From NCBI GenBank assembly GCA_023433855.1, contig JAEYTV010000179.1, positions 1-10,526 on the forward strand: a DNA stretch of 10,526 nucleotides, in the 5' to 3' direction. Below, piece by piece: positions 1 through 9,365 of this stretch (the stretch's first letter is position 1; each line of letters starts with the position of its first letter). Origin of the DNA: Pseudomonadota bacterium. Its GTDB lineage: Bacteria; Pseudomonadota; Alphaproteobacteria; Rhizobiales; Rhizobiaceae. The notes beneath the pieces are model-generated. The model was given only the letters and a program-made list of their open reading frames with translations, had not been told where the DNA came from and did not search any database. The translations under genes were made by a program, and so were the position numbers.

Positions 1-527
<527 letters not shown>

Positions 528-530
528 TCG

Positions 531-2486
<1,956 letters not shown>

Positions 2487-2580
2487 TGCAGTGCAAAATC
2501 TCTTCTCGTCAAGCCGTTCCAAAACTGTAAAGTCCGCCGCGCGGATGCCGCAGTTCGTGAAACCGATTCAGTGAGGCCCC

Positions 2581-3066
2581 ATGCGTGAAATTTCGCTCGC
2601 GGAAGTACCGGCTCTTGTCAACCGGGAGCTGGGCATATCCGAGTGGATCACGGTCGACCAGAAGATGATTGATCTTTTTGCAGAGGCGACGCGAGACCAC
2701 CAGTTCATCCATGTGGACCCGGAACGCGCGGCTGCGGAAAGCCCCTTCGGGGGCACGATCGCACACGGGTTCCTGACGCTTTCACTTCTGTCGGCCATGA
2801 ACTTCGACGGATTGCCGAAGATCCGCGAACAGACGATGGGCCTCAACTATGGTTTCGACCGCATCCGCTTCATGTCGCCGGTCAAAGCCGGAAGCCGGGT
2901 GCGTGGGCGCTTTGTGCTTTCCGATTGCCGCTTCCGCGGGGCTGGAACGCTGATGACTACCTACGACGTCACGGTGGAGATCGAAAACCAGAAGAAGCCT
3001 GCAATGACAGCGAACTGGATCACCATCGTCCAGTTCGATCCCAAGGACCGGCCGGCCGGAGCCTGA
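2581..3066 (+). CDS. MaoC-family (NodN-like) dehydratase / enoyl-CoA hydratase
   Basis: This 161-residue single hot-dog-domain protein has the hydratase-2 signature. Asp39 and His44 in DHQFIHVD match the catalytic Asp/His pair of (R)-specific enoyl-CoA hydratases such as PhaJ. IAHGFLTLSLLS (60-71) is the second conserved segment, with His62 and Ser71 aligning to His53 and Ser62 of Aeromonas PhaJ. The usual Asn-Pro after the Asp is replaced by Gln-Phe, as in the MaoC/NodN subgroup whose substrates are mostly unknown. Members of the family add water to trans-2-enoyl-CoA thioesters as cytoplasmic dimers. The gene starts 94 bp after glgX on the same strand, with only a weak purine-rich GTGAGG before the ATG, so it may be read from the glg transcript or from its own promoter. 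It converges on the sox-side genes. The family is clear, but the substrate cannot be told from the sequence. Confidence 0.88.
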   Translation: MREISLAEVPALVNRELGISEWITVDQKMIDLFAEATRDHQFIHVDPERAAAESPFGGTIAHGFLTLSLLSAMNFDGLPKIREQTMGLNYGFDRIRFMSPVKAGSRVRGRFVLSDCRFRGAGTLMTTYDVTVEIENQKKPAMTANWITIVQFDPKDRPAGA

Positions 3067-3111
3067 CGGACGGCCGGGGATCCTTCCTGGAAGAGCGCGG
3101 TCCTCTCAGGC
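3061..3111. repeat. Imperfect inverted repeat over two convergent stop codons
   Basis: GCCTGA at 3061-3066 is complementary to TCAGGC at 3106-3111. Just inside, GGAC (3068-3071) pairs with GTCC (3100-3103), giving a stem of about 10 bp with a small bulge. Part of the symmetry arises because both converging genes end in Ala-stop (GCC TGA). The interior also contains the short palindrome CTTCC-T-GGAAG. There is no T-tract on either strand, so a role as a bidirectional terminator is only a guess. Confidence 0.4.
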
Positions 3112-3417
3112 GTTGATTTCCATCAGGACGAAGCCGAGCATTGGCGGCACGGCGGCGCCGATAAGGATGTTGGCCGTCGTCGGCGCCGAAAGCCCCAGCA
3201 ACATGCCCGTAAGACCTGCCCCCGCCAAACCGGCAAGAGGCATCGACAGACTTCTTTCCATGCCCGGCACGAAGAAAGCAGCGACTGCGGCCGCCGCAGC
3301 GGCTGCCGCCACAAGGATCCCCTTCCATAGCACGACATGCGTGAGCTTGGCCGCGATAGCGCCGCCGATCATGGCGATCACGACTGCCAAGGTCATCAGT
3401 TCATAGTCTCCCATCAT
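3106..3417 (-). CDS. Small four-helix membrane protein of unknown function
   Basis: I do not recognise this 103-residue protein. It is almost entirely hydrophobic, with four likely membrane segments at about residues 7-25, 33-50, 60-76 and 82-99. The second contains eight consecutive alanines, and the third and fourth are rich in Gly and Ala. Charged residues are few and sit in the short loops (Lys24, Lys32, Glu54-Arg55). An upstream in-frame methionine at 3459 would add 14 residues, but the ATG at 3417 is preceded at good spacing by a strong ribosome binding site (AAGGGGAGG on the minus strand), so I use that start. The gene begins 43 bp after the soxG stop on the same strand and may be the last gene of the sox operon. 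A small transporter-like or accessory membrane role is possible, but nothing in the sequence proves it. Confidence 0.7.
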   Translation of the reverse strand: MMGDYELMTLAVVIAMIGGAIAAKLTHVVLWKGILVAAAAAAAAVAAFFVPGMERSLSMPLAGLAGAGLTGMLLGLSAPTTANILIGAAVPPMLGFVLMEINA

Positions 3418-3460
3418 GCCCTCCCCTTTGCAGTCGAAAGTGCCGGTCTGAGCTGCCAAG

Positions 3461-4036
3461 TCAAGTGGGGCGAAAGTCTATGAACGCGTCGCGCGCAGCT
3501 TCGCCGAGAAGGCCGAAAGCATAGTCCGAAAAGGACCGCCACACCTCGACGCGAAACGCATCCTCCGCCGTCCGCAGGAGCACGATCTCCACCTTGCCGA
3601 ACAGCGTGCGCGAACAGGCGCCGACGGGAAACACCTCCAGCGAAAGGTCCTGGGGGCAGCCGCCGTTGATGGCCGCGGCCGCGCCGGGGCCGGAGACGAG
3701 GATCGCGGTGTTGCGGTGGGACACGTCCGTGGCCGAATGCAGCACGCCCGAACTCTGTGCCGCCTGCATCAGCCCTGTGCCGATCTCGCCGATCACCAGC
3801 CATTCGTCCGGCCCGAGCCACAATGCCGTGCGGCCATTTGCGGAGGCTGACGTCTTGGGCTTCACAGGAAGGTCGAGACCAAGGGCGCCGGAAAGCGCCG
3901 CAACATCCTCCACGCCCGCACGCAGCGAAATGCGCTCCGCAGGTGCTGCAGGCTCCAGCCGCACCGTTGCGGAACCGCCATGGACGCCGGAAAGCGGAAG
4001 TGTTCTGCTTGCCAACTTCGCCTCAGAGTTAAGCAT
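3461..4036 (-). CDS. soxG: Sarcosine oxidase, gamma subunit
   Basis: This 191-residue protein is the gamma subunit of heterotetrameric sarcosine oxidase, a small subunit without cofactor that packs against the alpha and beta subunits. It belongs to the GcvT-like fold family. Recognisable conserved points are LGPDEWL at residues 74-80, DVSHR at 104-108, the GCPQDL segment at 126-131 and the C-terminal RSFSDYAFGLL at 167-177. The ATG overlaps the 3' end of soxA by 8 bp. A strong AAGGAGG lies 8 bases before it, inside soxA, so it has its own good translation signal while remaining coupled. It is the last recognised sox gene. Gamma subunits diverge quickly, so the call rests on these motifs together with the fixed soxBDAG order. 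Confidence 0.9.
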   Translation of the reverse strand: MLNSEAKLASRTLPLSGVHGGSATVRLEPAAPAERISLRAGVEDVAALSGALGLDLPVKPKTSASANGRTALWLGPDEWLVIGEIGTGLMQAAQSSGVLHSATDVSHRNTAILVSGPGAAAAINGGCPQDLSLEVFPVGACSRTLFGKVEIVLLRTAEDAFRVEVWRSFSDYAFGLLGEAARDAFIDFRPT

Positions 4037-7007
4037 TGATGCGGCCTCCTTCCTTGTCGAAGAACACCATGTCGGTCACTTCGACGGCAATCGTCCTGTC
4101 GGTCATTGGCACGTAAAGCGTCTGGCCCATACGCGCCCTGCCGCCCGCGACCAGCGCAATGGCAATGGAGCGGCCCAGCGTTTCCGACCAATAGGACGAG
4201 GTGACGTGGCCGAGCATCGTCATCGGCTTCGGCTGGTTCGGGTCGGCTACGATCTGCGCCCCCTCTTCCAGCACGTCGCTCGGCTTGTTGGTGAGCAGGC
4301 CGACCAGCTGCTTGCGGCCGTCGCGCACGAGATCCGGCCGCTTCAGCCCGCGGATGCCGACAAAATCGGTCTTCTTCTTCGAGACCGCCCAGCCGAGACC
4401 GGCATCGTCCGGCGTCACCGTGCCGTCAGTGTCCTGCCCGACGATGATATAGCCCTTCTCGGCCCGCAGCACGTGCATGGTTTCCGTGCCGTACAGGCAG
4501 GCGCCCATGCCCTTGGCGCGTTCCCAGATCGCCTTCCAGACGGCCGGACCGTAATCAGCCGGCACGTTGACTTCGTAGCCGAGCTCGCCTGTGAACGAAA
4601 CGCGGAACAGGCGCGACGGGACGCCCATCACCGTGCACTCGGCGACGCTCATATGCGGGAACGCCTCGTTGGAAACGTCAATGCCCTCCACGAAGGGCTG
4701 GATGATCTCGCGAGCCTTGGGGCCCTGCACCGCAATCACCGCCCATTGCTCCGTCGTCGAGGTCAGCCACACCTTGAGATGCGGGAATTCGGTCTGGAGA
4801 TAGTCTTCCATGTGGTGGAGCACGCGCGGCGCACCGCCGGTCGTGGTCGTCACGTGGAATCGGTCTTCGGCCAGACGGCCGACGACGCCGTCGTCATAGA
4901 TGAAGCCGTCTTCGCGCGTCATGATGCCGTAGCGTGACTTGCCGGGCTTCAGCGTGTCCCAGGCATTGGTATAAAGCAGGTTGAGGAAGGCGGCCGCATC
5001 CGGACCTACGACCTCGATCTTGCCGAGCGTCGAGCCGTTGAACACGCCGGCAATCTCGCGCACGGTGCGGCATTCCCGGTTGACGGCGGCAAACATGTCT
5101 TCGCCACGCATCGGGTAATACCAGGCGCGTTTCCAGTTCCCGACATCCTCGAACTCGGCGCCTTCGGCCGCTTCGAGATCATGCATCGGCGTCTTGCGCG
5201 CCGGGTCGAACAATTCGCCGCGCGAGTGGGCAACGAGCGTGCCGTAGGTGACCGGCGTATAAGGCGCGCGGAAGGTCGTCAGGCCCACCTGCGGGATCGG
5301 CCGGTCGAGCATTTCGGCGGCAATCGCCAAGCCGTGCATGTTGGACAGCTTGCCCTGGTCGGACGCCATGCCGTTGGTGGTGAAGCGCTTGATATGCTCG
5401 ATCGAATGCATGCCTTCTCGAACGGCAAGGCGGATGTCCTTGGCCGTCACGTCGTGCTGAAAGTCGACAAAGGCCTTGACCGTCGTGTCCGGTCCCGCCC
5501 CTTCGGCAGCGCCGATCATGCCGCCGTTCCACTCGAACCGGTTCTCGCCGGTCAGCGCCACGCGTCCACCGCCTGCTGTGATCGCCTCGTCGATCAGTTC
5601 GGCGAGGTCATCGGTACCATTGCAGGCACCAACGGAGACGCAGTTCTGGGCGTAGATATCCGGCAGGAAGCGCTGGTTCTTTTCGTCATAGCGCAGCTTG
5701 CCGCGCGACTGCGAGAAGAGGTGGACGGACGGCGTCCAGCCGGCCGAAACGATCAGCGCATCCACTGCCATCTTGCGGATGTCGAAATTTCCGTTGCGCG
5801 CCACCGTCATGGAATTGATGCGCAGCCGTCCGCTGGTATTCGTTACCGAATGACCGGTGAGCACGTCGATGCCGAGCGCACGGGCTTGCGCGAGCACCGC
5901 GTCGCCGGGACGATCGCGGCAATCGACGATCGCGACGATCGAAACGCCGGCCCGTTTCAGGTCGAACGCGGCCTCGTAAGCCGAGTCATGCGCTGTATAG
6001 ACGCCGACGCGCCGGCCGATCGCCACCCCATGGTGGTTGAGGAAGGTGCGCGCGGCAGATGCGAGCATGATGCCCGGCCGGTCGTTGTTGGCAAACACCA
6101 TGTGGCGCTCGATCGAGCCCGTCGCCAGGACGACACGCTTTGCCCGGACCTGCCAGAGGCGCTCGCGCGGCGCGTTCCGGTCCGGGCCTGCGACGTGATC
6201 GGTCACGCGTTCGACAAGCCCGAGGAAGCCGTGGTTGTAATAGCCGAACACGGTGGTGCGGGTCAGCACCGTGACGTTCGGCATCGCCTTCAGCTTCGCC
6301 GCCACGTCCTGCGCCCAGTCGTAACCGTTCTGGCCGTCGATGGTCGTGGAGGTGTCGAAATGCAGTGCACCGCCGACTTCCGGCTGTTCATCGACCAGGA
6401 TCACCTTCACGCCGGTCGACGCCGCCGATAGTGCGGCCGCCAGCCCCGCCACGCCGGCGCCTGCAATCAGCACGTCGCAATGGGCGAAGCGATTGGCGTA
6501 GCGATCCGGATCCTCTTCGGTCGGTGCGACACCGAGGCCCGCCGCCCGCCGGATGAAGGGTTCGTAGAGCTTGTGCCAGGCCTCCTTCGGCCACATGAAC
6601 GTCTTGTAGTAGAAACCGGCGGCAAAGAAGGGCGCCAGAAGATCGTTGAAGGCTCCAACATCGTATTTCAGGGACGGCCAGCGGTTCTGCGACGAGATCT
6701 TCGCACCGTCGAAGACTTCCTGCACGGTCGCCCGCACGTTGGGCTGCCGGCGGGCGGCATCACGCGCCACATCAAGCAGCGCGTTCGGCTCTTCGGGACC
6801 AGCCGTCAGGATGCCGCGCGGGCGGTGATACTTGAAGGACCGACCGGTCAGGTGCACGCCATGCGCCAGAAGCGCCGAAGCGACAGTGTCGCCTTCCATG
6901 GCGGTATAGGTCTTCCCGTCGAAAGTGAAGCGGGCGGTCCGCGCCGGGGTATGGCGCCCGGCACCCGTGATGCGAAATGCGCCGAGGTTCTTGGATGCAA
7001 CGCTCAT
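4029..7007 (-). CDS. soxA: Sarcosine oxidase, alpha subunit
   Basis: This 992-residue subunit carries the tetrahydrofolate site where the carbon released from sarcosine becomes 5,10-methylene-tetrahydrofolate. It also binds NAD+. Residues about 20-100 form the ferredoxin-like N-terminal domain (FTFDGKTYTAMEGDTVASAL), which lacks iron-sulfur cysteines, as is normal for this family. A dinucleotide-binding domain follows with GAGVAG at 183-188 and the acidic end of strand 2 at VDEQPE (205-210). From about residue 605 to the end lies a GcvT-like aminomethyltransferase domain, with YDDGVV, SFTGELGYEV and TPDDAGLGW motifs typical of folate-binding members. The length matches the usual figure of just under 1000 residues. 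The start overlaps the soxD stop as ATGA and has AAGGAG 7 bases upstream, so the two genes are translationally coupled. The gene looks intact. A dimethylglycine oxidase is unlikely because separate B, D and G genes are present. Confidence 0.97.
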   Translation of the reverse strand: MSVASKNLGAFRITGAGRHTPARTARFTFDGKTYTAMEGDTVASALLAHGVHLTGRSFKYHRPRGILTAGPEEPNALLDVARDAARRQPNVRATVQEVFDGAKISSQNRWPSLKYDVGAFNDLLAPFFAAGFYYKTFMWPKEAWHKLYEPFIRRAAGLGVAPTEEDPDRYANRFAHCDVLIAGAGVAGLAAALSAASTGVKVILVDEQPEVGGALHFDTSTTIDGQNGYDWAQDVAAKLKAMPNVTVLTRTTVFGYYNHGFLGLVERVTDHVAGPDRNAPRERLWQVRAKRVVLATGSIERHMVFANNDRPGIMLASAARTFLNHHGVAIGRRVGVYTAHDSAYEAAFDLKRAGVSIVAIVDCRDRPGDAVLAQARALGIDVLTGHSVTNTSGRLRINSMTVARNGNFDIRKMAVDALIVSAGWTPSVHLFSQSRGKLRYDEKNQRFLPDIYAQNCVSVGACNGTDDLAELIDEAITAGGGRVALTGENRFEWNGGMIGAAEGAGPDTTVKAFVDFQHDVTAKDIRLAVREGMHSIEHIKRFTTNGMASDQGKLSNMHGLAIAAEMLDRPIPQVGLTTFRAPYTPVTYGTLVAHSRGELFDPARKTPMHDLEAAEGAEFEDVGNWKRAWYYPMRGEDMFAAVNRECRTVREIAGVFNGSTLGKIEVVGPDAAAFLNLLYTNAWDTLKPGKSRYGIMTREDGFIYDDGVVGRLAEDRFHVTTTTGGAPRVLHHMEDYLQTEFPHLKVWLTSTTEQWAVIAVQGPKAREIIQPFVEGIDVSNEAFPHMSVAECTVMGVPSRLFRVSFTGELGYEVNVPADYGPAVWKAIWERAKGMGACLYGTETMHVLRAEKGYIIVGQDTDGTVTPDDAGLGWAVSKKKTDFVGIRGLKRPDLVRDGRKQLVGLLTNKPSDVLEEGAQIVADPNQPKPMTMLGHVTSSYWSETLGRSIAIALVAGGRARMGQTLYVPMTDRTIAVEVTDMVFFDKEGGRINA

Positions 7008-7345
7008 CGTGCATCTCCTTCGGTGGCTTCATAGGTTTCGACGGTCTGCTCCGTTGCTGCAACGCCTGGAACCGGCTGCTTCGGCAGTCCTGCCTTATAG
7101 GTCATCAGAAACTTGTCGCTGACCGTATCGCGGGCTGCATTGAAGAAGCGGCCGCAGCCATGGATATGCCGCCACCGTTCATAGGTGAGGCCCTTTTCGT
7201 TGTTGCGCAGGAAGAAATACTCCGCGAACTCCTCGTCCGAGATCGCCGAAATGTTCTCCGGCCGGGCGATATGCGCCTCACCGGCCCAGCGGAATTCGAG
7301 CTCCGAGCGATCTTCCTCGCAATAGGGGCAGTGGATCAAAAGCAT
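7004..7345 (-). CDS. soxD: Sarcosine oxidase, delta subunit (zinc-binding)
   Basis: This 113-residue delta subunit has the zinc ligands expected for the family. Cys6 and Cys9 lie in HCPYC, and His60 and Cys64 in RHIHGCGRFFN, close to the Cys6/Cys9/His59/Cys63 set known from the Corynebacterium enzyme. The zinc is structural and the subunit sits on alpha. RWRHIHGCGRFFNAARDT is the best conserved stretch. Residues about 90-113, rich in Thr, Glu and Ala, form a tail that looks disordered. The ATG is preceded by AGGAA at about 7 bases. The gene starts 16 bp after soxB stops and ends in a 4-bp ATGA overlap with soxA. Expression at a fixed ratio to the other subunits is the likely reason for this packing. 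Confidence 0.95.
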   Translation of the reverse strand: MLLIHCPYCEEDRSELEFRWAGEAHIARPENISAISDEEFAEYFFLRNNEKGLTYERWRHIHGCGRFFNAARDTVSDKFLMTYKAGLPKQPVPGVAATEQTVETYEATEGDAR

Positions 7346-7361
7346 CGTGATGTTCCTGAGA

Positions 7362-8615
7362 TCAGTGTGCCACAGCGGCGGCGGCGGCCTCGTCGATCAG
7401 ACGGCCCGTGCGGAAGCGGTCGAGCGTCAGGCCGGCGGCCAGACGATGCGGCTCGCCCCTGGCGATGAGATGGGCAAACAAGTTGGCCGAACCAGGGGTA
7501 GCCTTGAAGCCGCCGGTTCCCCAGCCGCAATTGACGAACAGGCCCGGCACCGGCGTGACGCCCTGGATCGGCGAACGGTCCGGCGTGTTGTCCGTGATGC
7601 CGCCCCACTGGCGCATCATCTTCACGCGACGGAAGATCGGGAAGAGTTCGCAGATCGCGTCCAGCGTATGGGTGATGATCTGGAGGCCGCCGGTCTGGGA
7701 ATAGGAATTGTACTGGTCGGTGCCGGCGCCGATCACGAGCTCGCCCTTGTCGGACTGCGAGATATAGGCGTGAACTGTGTTCGACATGACGACGCAGGGG
7801 AATATCGGCTTCAGCGGTTCGGACACCAGCGCCTGCAGCGGGTTGGAATGCAGCGGCACCCGCACGCCCGCCATTTCCATGACCACGGAGGAATGGCCGG
7901 CGGCGGAGACGCCGATCTTTCTCGCGCCGATAAAGCCCTTCGACGTCTCGACACCCTGGACTTCACCGCCTGGACCCCGGCGGATGCCGGTCACTTCGCA
8001 ATTCTGGATGATGTGGACGCCACGGTCGGATGCGGCGCGGGCATAACCCCATGCGACCGCATCGTGGCGGGCCGTGCCGCCACGGCGCTGAAGCGCCGCC
8101 CCGTTGATGGGATAGCGCGCCGTCTTCGAGATATCGAGAACCGGCACGAACTCCCTGGCCTGTGCCGGCGTCAGCCATTCATTGTCGATGCCGTAGAGGC
8201 GGTTGGCGTTGATGTGCCGCTTGAAGCTCTGCATGTCGTGCGTGTTGTGCGACAGCATCATAACGCCGCGCGGCGAATACATGACGTTGTAGTTGAGATC
8301 CTGGCTCAAGCCTTCCCACAGCTTCAGGGAATGCTCGTAGATATCCATGCTCTCTTCATAGAGATAGTTGGAGCGGATGATGGTCGTGTTGCGGCCGGTA
8401 TTGCCGCCCCCGAGCCAGCCCTTCTCGATTACGGCCACATTGGTAATGCCGTGTTCCTTGGCCAGGTAGTAGGCAGCACCAAGCCCGTGACCACCGGCCC
8501 CGACAATGATCACGTCGTAGCTTGACCGCGGCTCCGGCGAGATCCACTGCGCGTCCCAGCCCTTGTGAGCGCGCATGGCTTCACGAGCTATGGCAAAAAC
8601 CGAATATTTGCGCAT
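7362..8615 (-). CDS. soxB: Sarcosine oxidase, beta subunit (FAD/FMN)
   Basis: This 417-residue flavoprotein of the DAO/glycine oxidase family oxidises sarcosine at a non-covalent FAD and passes electrons to a covalent FMN, which reduces oxygen to hydrogen peroxide. The FAD fold is plain: VGAGGHGLGAA with Gly39, Gly41 and Gly44, Glu64 at the end of strand 2, the GRNTTIIRSNY segment at 75-84, and the C-terminal DNTPDRSPIQG and GWGTGGFKATPGS motifs. His184 in TARHDAVAW is the likely site of FMN attachment by comparison with known beta subunits. The frame is open further upstream to 8711, but the ATG at 8615 gives MRKYSVFAIAREA, the usual start, a normal length of about 417, and GAAGG/AAGGAG purine stretches just upstream. 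It is the first gene of soxBDAG, so the operon promoter should lie in the region upstream. Confidence 0.96.
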   Translation of the reverse strand: MRKYSVFAIAREAMRAHKGWDAQWISPEPRSSYDVIIVGAGGHGLGAAYYLAKEHGITNVAVIEKGWLGGGNTGRNTTIIRSNYLYEESMDIYEHSLKLWEGLSQDLNYNVMYSPRGVMMLSHNTHDMQSFKRHINANRLYGIDNEWLTPAQAREFVPVLDISKTARYPINGAALQRRGGTARHDAVAWGYARAASDRGVHIIQNCEVTGIRRGPGGEVQGVETSKGFIGARKIGVSAAGHSSVVMEMAGVRVPLHSNPLQALVSEPLKPIFPCVVMSNTVHAYISQSDKGELVIGAGTDQYNSYSQTGGLQIITHTLDAICELFPIFRRVKMMRQWGGITDNTPDRSPIQGVTPVPGLFVNCGWGTGGFKATPGSANLFAHLIARGEPHRLAAGLTLDRFRTGRLIDEAAAAAVAH

Positions 8616-8947
8616 TGCGCCTTCTGCTCCTTGATCAGGCTTGCTGCATGGTCCCCTTGATCGGCGGGTGGTTGGCCGGTGAACCATGCCTCTCGGTAGA
8701 GCCATACGCATCGCAAATCAATATCTGTCGCAATGGCTGTTTTGCGACGCATCGCGAGATTGTTTCGACACGCGGCGAAGAGCTCGCAGACAATTTTTGG
8801 CAGCCGCCGGCCTTGCCGCGTATGGACTTCCGCAGACTCATCTGCTATCTGCCTCTCCAATCGCACGGCTGGTGGCCGGGCGGACGTTATCTTTCGCCTT
8901 GAATCGTACCGATCAGGCGAGCAACAACCTAAAGGAACGGGATTCAC
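8616..8947. other. Divergent intergenic region between soxB and rpsU
   Basis: This 332-bp stretch holds no gene I can support. Several short open frames cross it on both strands, but none has a convincing start signal or a recognisable product. The left half should carry the soxB promoter on the minus strand, and the right half the rpsU promoter and leader on the plus strand. One possible soxB promoter is TTGATT, a 17-base spacer, then TACCGA on the minus strand (about 8694-8722), but it matches the consensus only weakly. I could not pick a convincing rpsU promoter. A small hairpin GCAGA-CTCA-TCTGC lies at about 8832-8845. Confidence 0.6.
8706..8755 (-). promoter_or_regulatory. Repeat cluster, possible soxB operator
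   Basis: Two exact copies of ACGCATCGC lie at 8706-8714 and 8747-8755, 41 bp apart or about four helical turns. Between and overlapping them are three TCGCAA-type boxes: TCGCAAA at 8711-8717, TCGCAA at 8728-8733, and the reverse TTTGCGA at 8741-8747. The first and third form an exact 7-bp inverted repeat, and the first two are direct repeats 17 bp apart. The cluster lies about 90-140 bp upstream of the soxB start, where a transcription factor site would be expected. I cannot name the regulator. AraC-type and GntR-type regulators of betaine/sarcosine genes are known elsewhere. Confidence 0.4.
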
Positions 8948-9196
8948 GTGCAGGTACTTGTCCGCGACAACAACGTCGATCAGGCTCTTCGCGCTCTCAA
9001 GAAGAAGATGCAGCGCGAAGGCATTTTCCGTGAAATGAAGATGCGTGACTATTACGAAAAGCCGTCACAGAAGCGCGCTCGTGAAAAAGCCGAAGCTGTT
9101 CGCCGCGTTCGCAAGCTGGCTCGCAAGCGCATGCAGCGGGAAGGCCTGATTGCAGGTCCTGCGAAATCCGCGTCGGCGGCACGCCCCGGTCGTTGA
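8948..9196 (+). CDS. rpsU: 30S ribosomal protein S21
   Basis: This 82-residue, strongly basic protein is ribosomal protein S21 of the small subunit, which sits near the 3' end of 16S rRNA and aids translation initiation. The start [20 protein letters not shown] and the block RREKFRE-like [21 protein letters not shown], followed by [20 protein letters not shown], are characteristic. The C-terminal tail after about residue 70 ([14 protein letters not shown]) is the low-complexity extension common in alphaproteobacteria. The start codon is GTG, preceded by AAAGGAA at 8931-8937. No in-frame ATG lies nearby and the N-terminus matches the family exactly, so the GTG is secure. The gene is divergent from soxB and followed by a terminator, so it is probably a single-gene unit. 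Confidence 0.97.
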   Translation: MQVLVRDNNVDQALRALKKKMQREGIFREMKMRDYYEKPSQKRAREKAEAVRRVRKLARKRMQREGLIAGPAKSASAARPGR

Positions 9197-9232
9197 TCGG
9201 TCGTTTTTTCGACGTTTTCTGATGCTTGTAGG

Positions 9233-9263
9233 GCGGTGGCGACATGGGCGCCGCCGCTTTTTT
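9233..9263 (+). terminator. Intrinsic terminator after rpsU
   Basis: GCGGTGGCG (9233-9241) pairs with CGCCGCCGC (9249-9257) over nine base pairs, including one G-T wobble, around a 7-base loop. Six T residues (9258-9263) follow directly. It starts 36 bp after the rpsU stop and separates rpsU from the downstream lipoprotein gene. Confidence 0.85.
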
Positions 9264-9365
9264 GATTCGGCCTCGAACGCACTACATCTGTTTCAGGGTG
9301 AAGGCTGTTCATGCCATAACATGCAAAGATAGAATGCCCTTAGCCTTGAAGAGGAAAAGCGCCTG

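Noticed and set aside
3286..3309. GC-rich run that looks like a simple repeat
   Set aside because: It is the mixed GCN coding of an eight-alanine stretch in a membrane helix of the small protein, not a nucleotide tandem repeat.
3594..4937. Long plus-strand open frame (447 codons) opposite soxG and soxA
   Set aside because: It lies entirely against two well-recognised genes. Its translation is rich in Arg, His, Ala and Pro with no domain, as expected from the antisense strand of GC-rich coding sequence.
5181..6431. Long plus-strand open frame (416 codons) opposite soxA
   Set aside because: It is fully antisense to soxA, has Arg/His/Asp-rich low-information translation and no recognisable motif. 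I see it as a by-product of high GC third positions.
7347..8525. Long plus-strand open frame (392 codons) opposite soxB
   Set aside because: It is antisense to the conserved flavoprotein gene, has no ribosome binding site or motif, and reflects soxB codon bias.
8616..8711. Upstream in-frame extension of soxB (32 extra residues)
   Set aside because: The added residues are Arg/Pro-rich and unlike the family. The ATG at 8615 has purine-rich signals and gives the standard 417-residue length.
8588..8947. Minus-strand open frame of 119 codons in the soxB-rpsU gap
   Set aside because: It overlaps the soxB start in another frame and starts at the rpsU start codon. It has no recognisable domain and would cover the control region of both genes.
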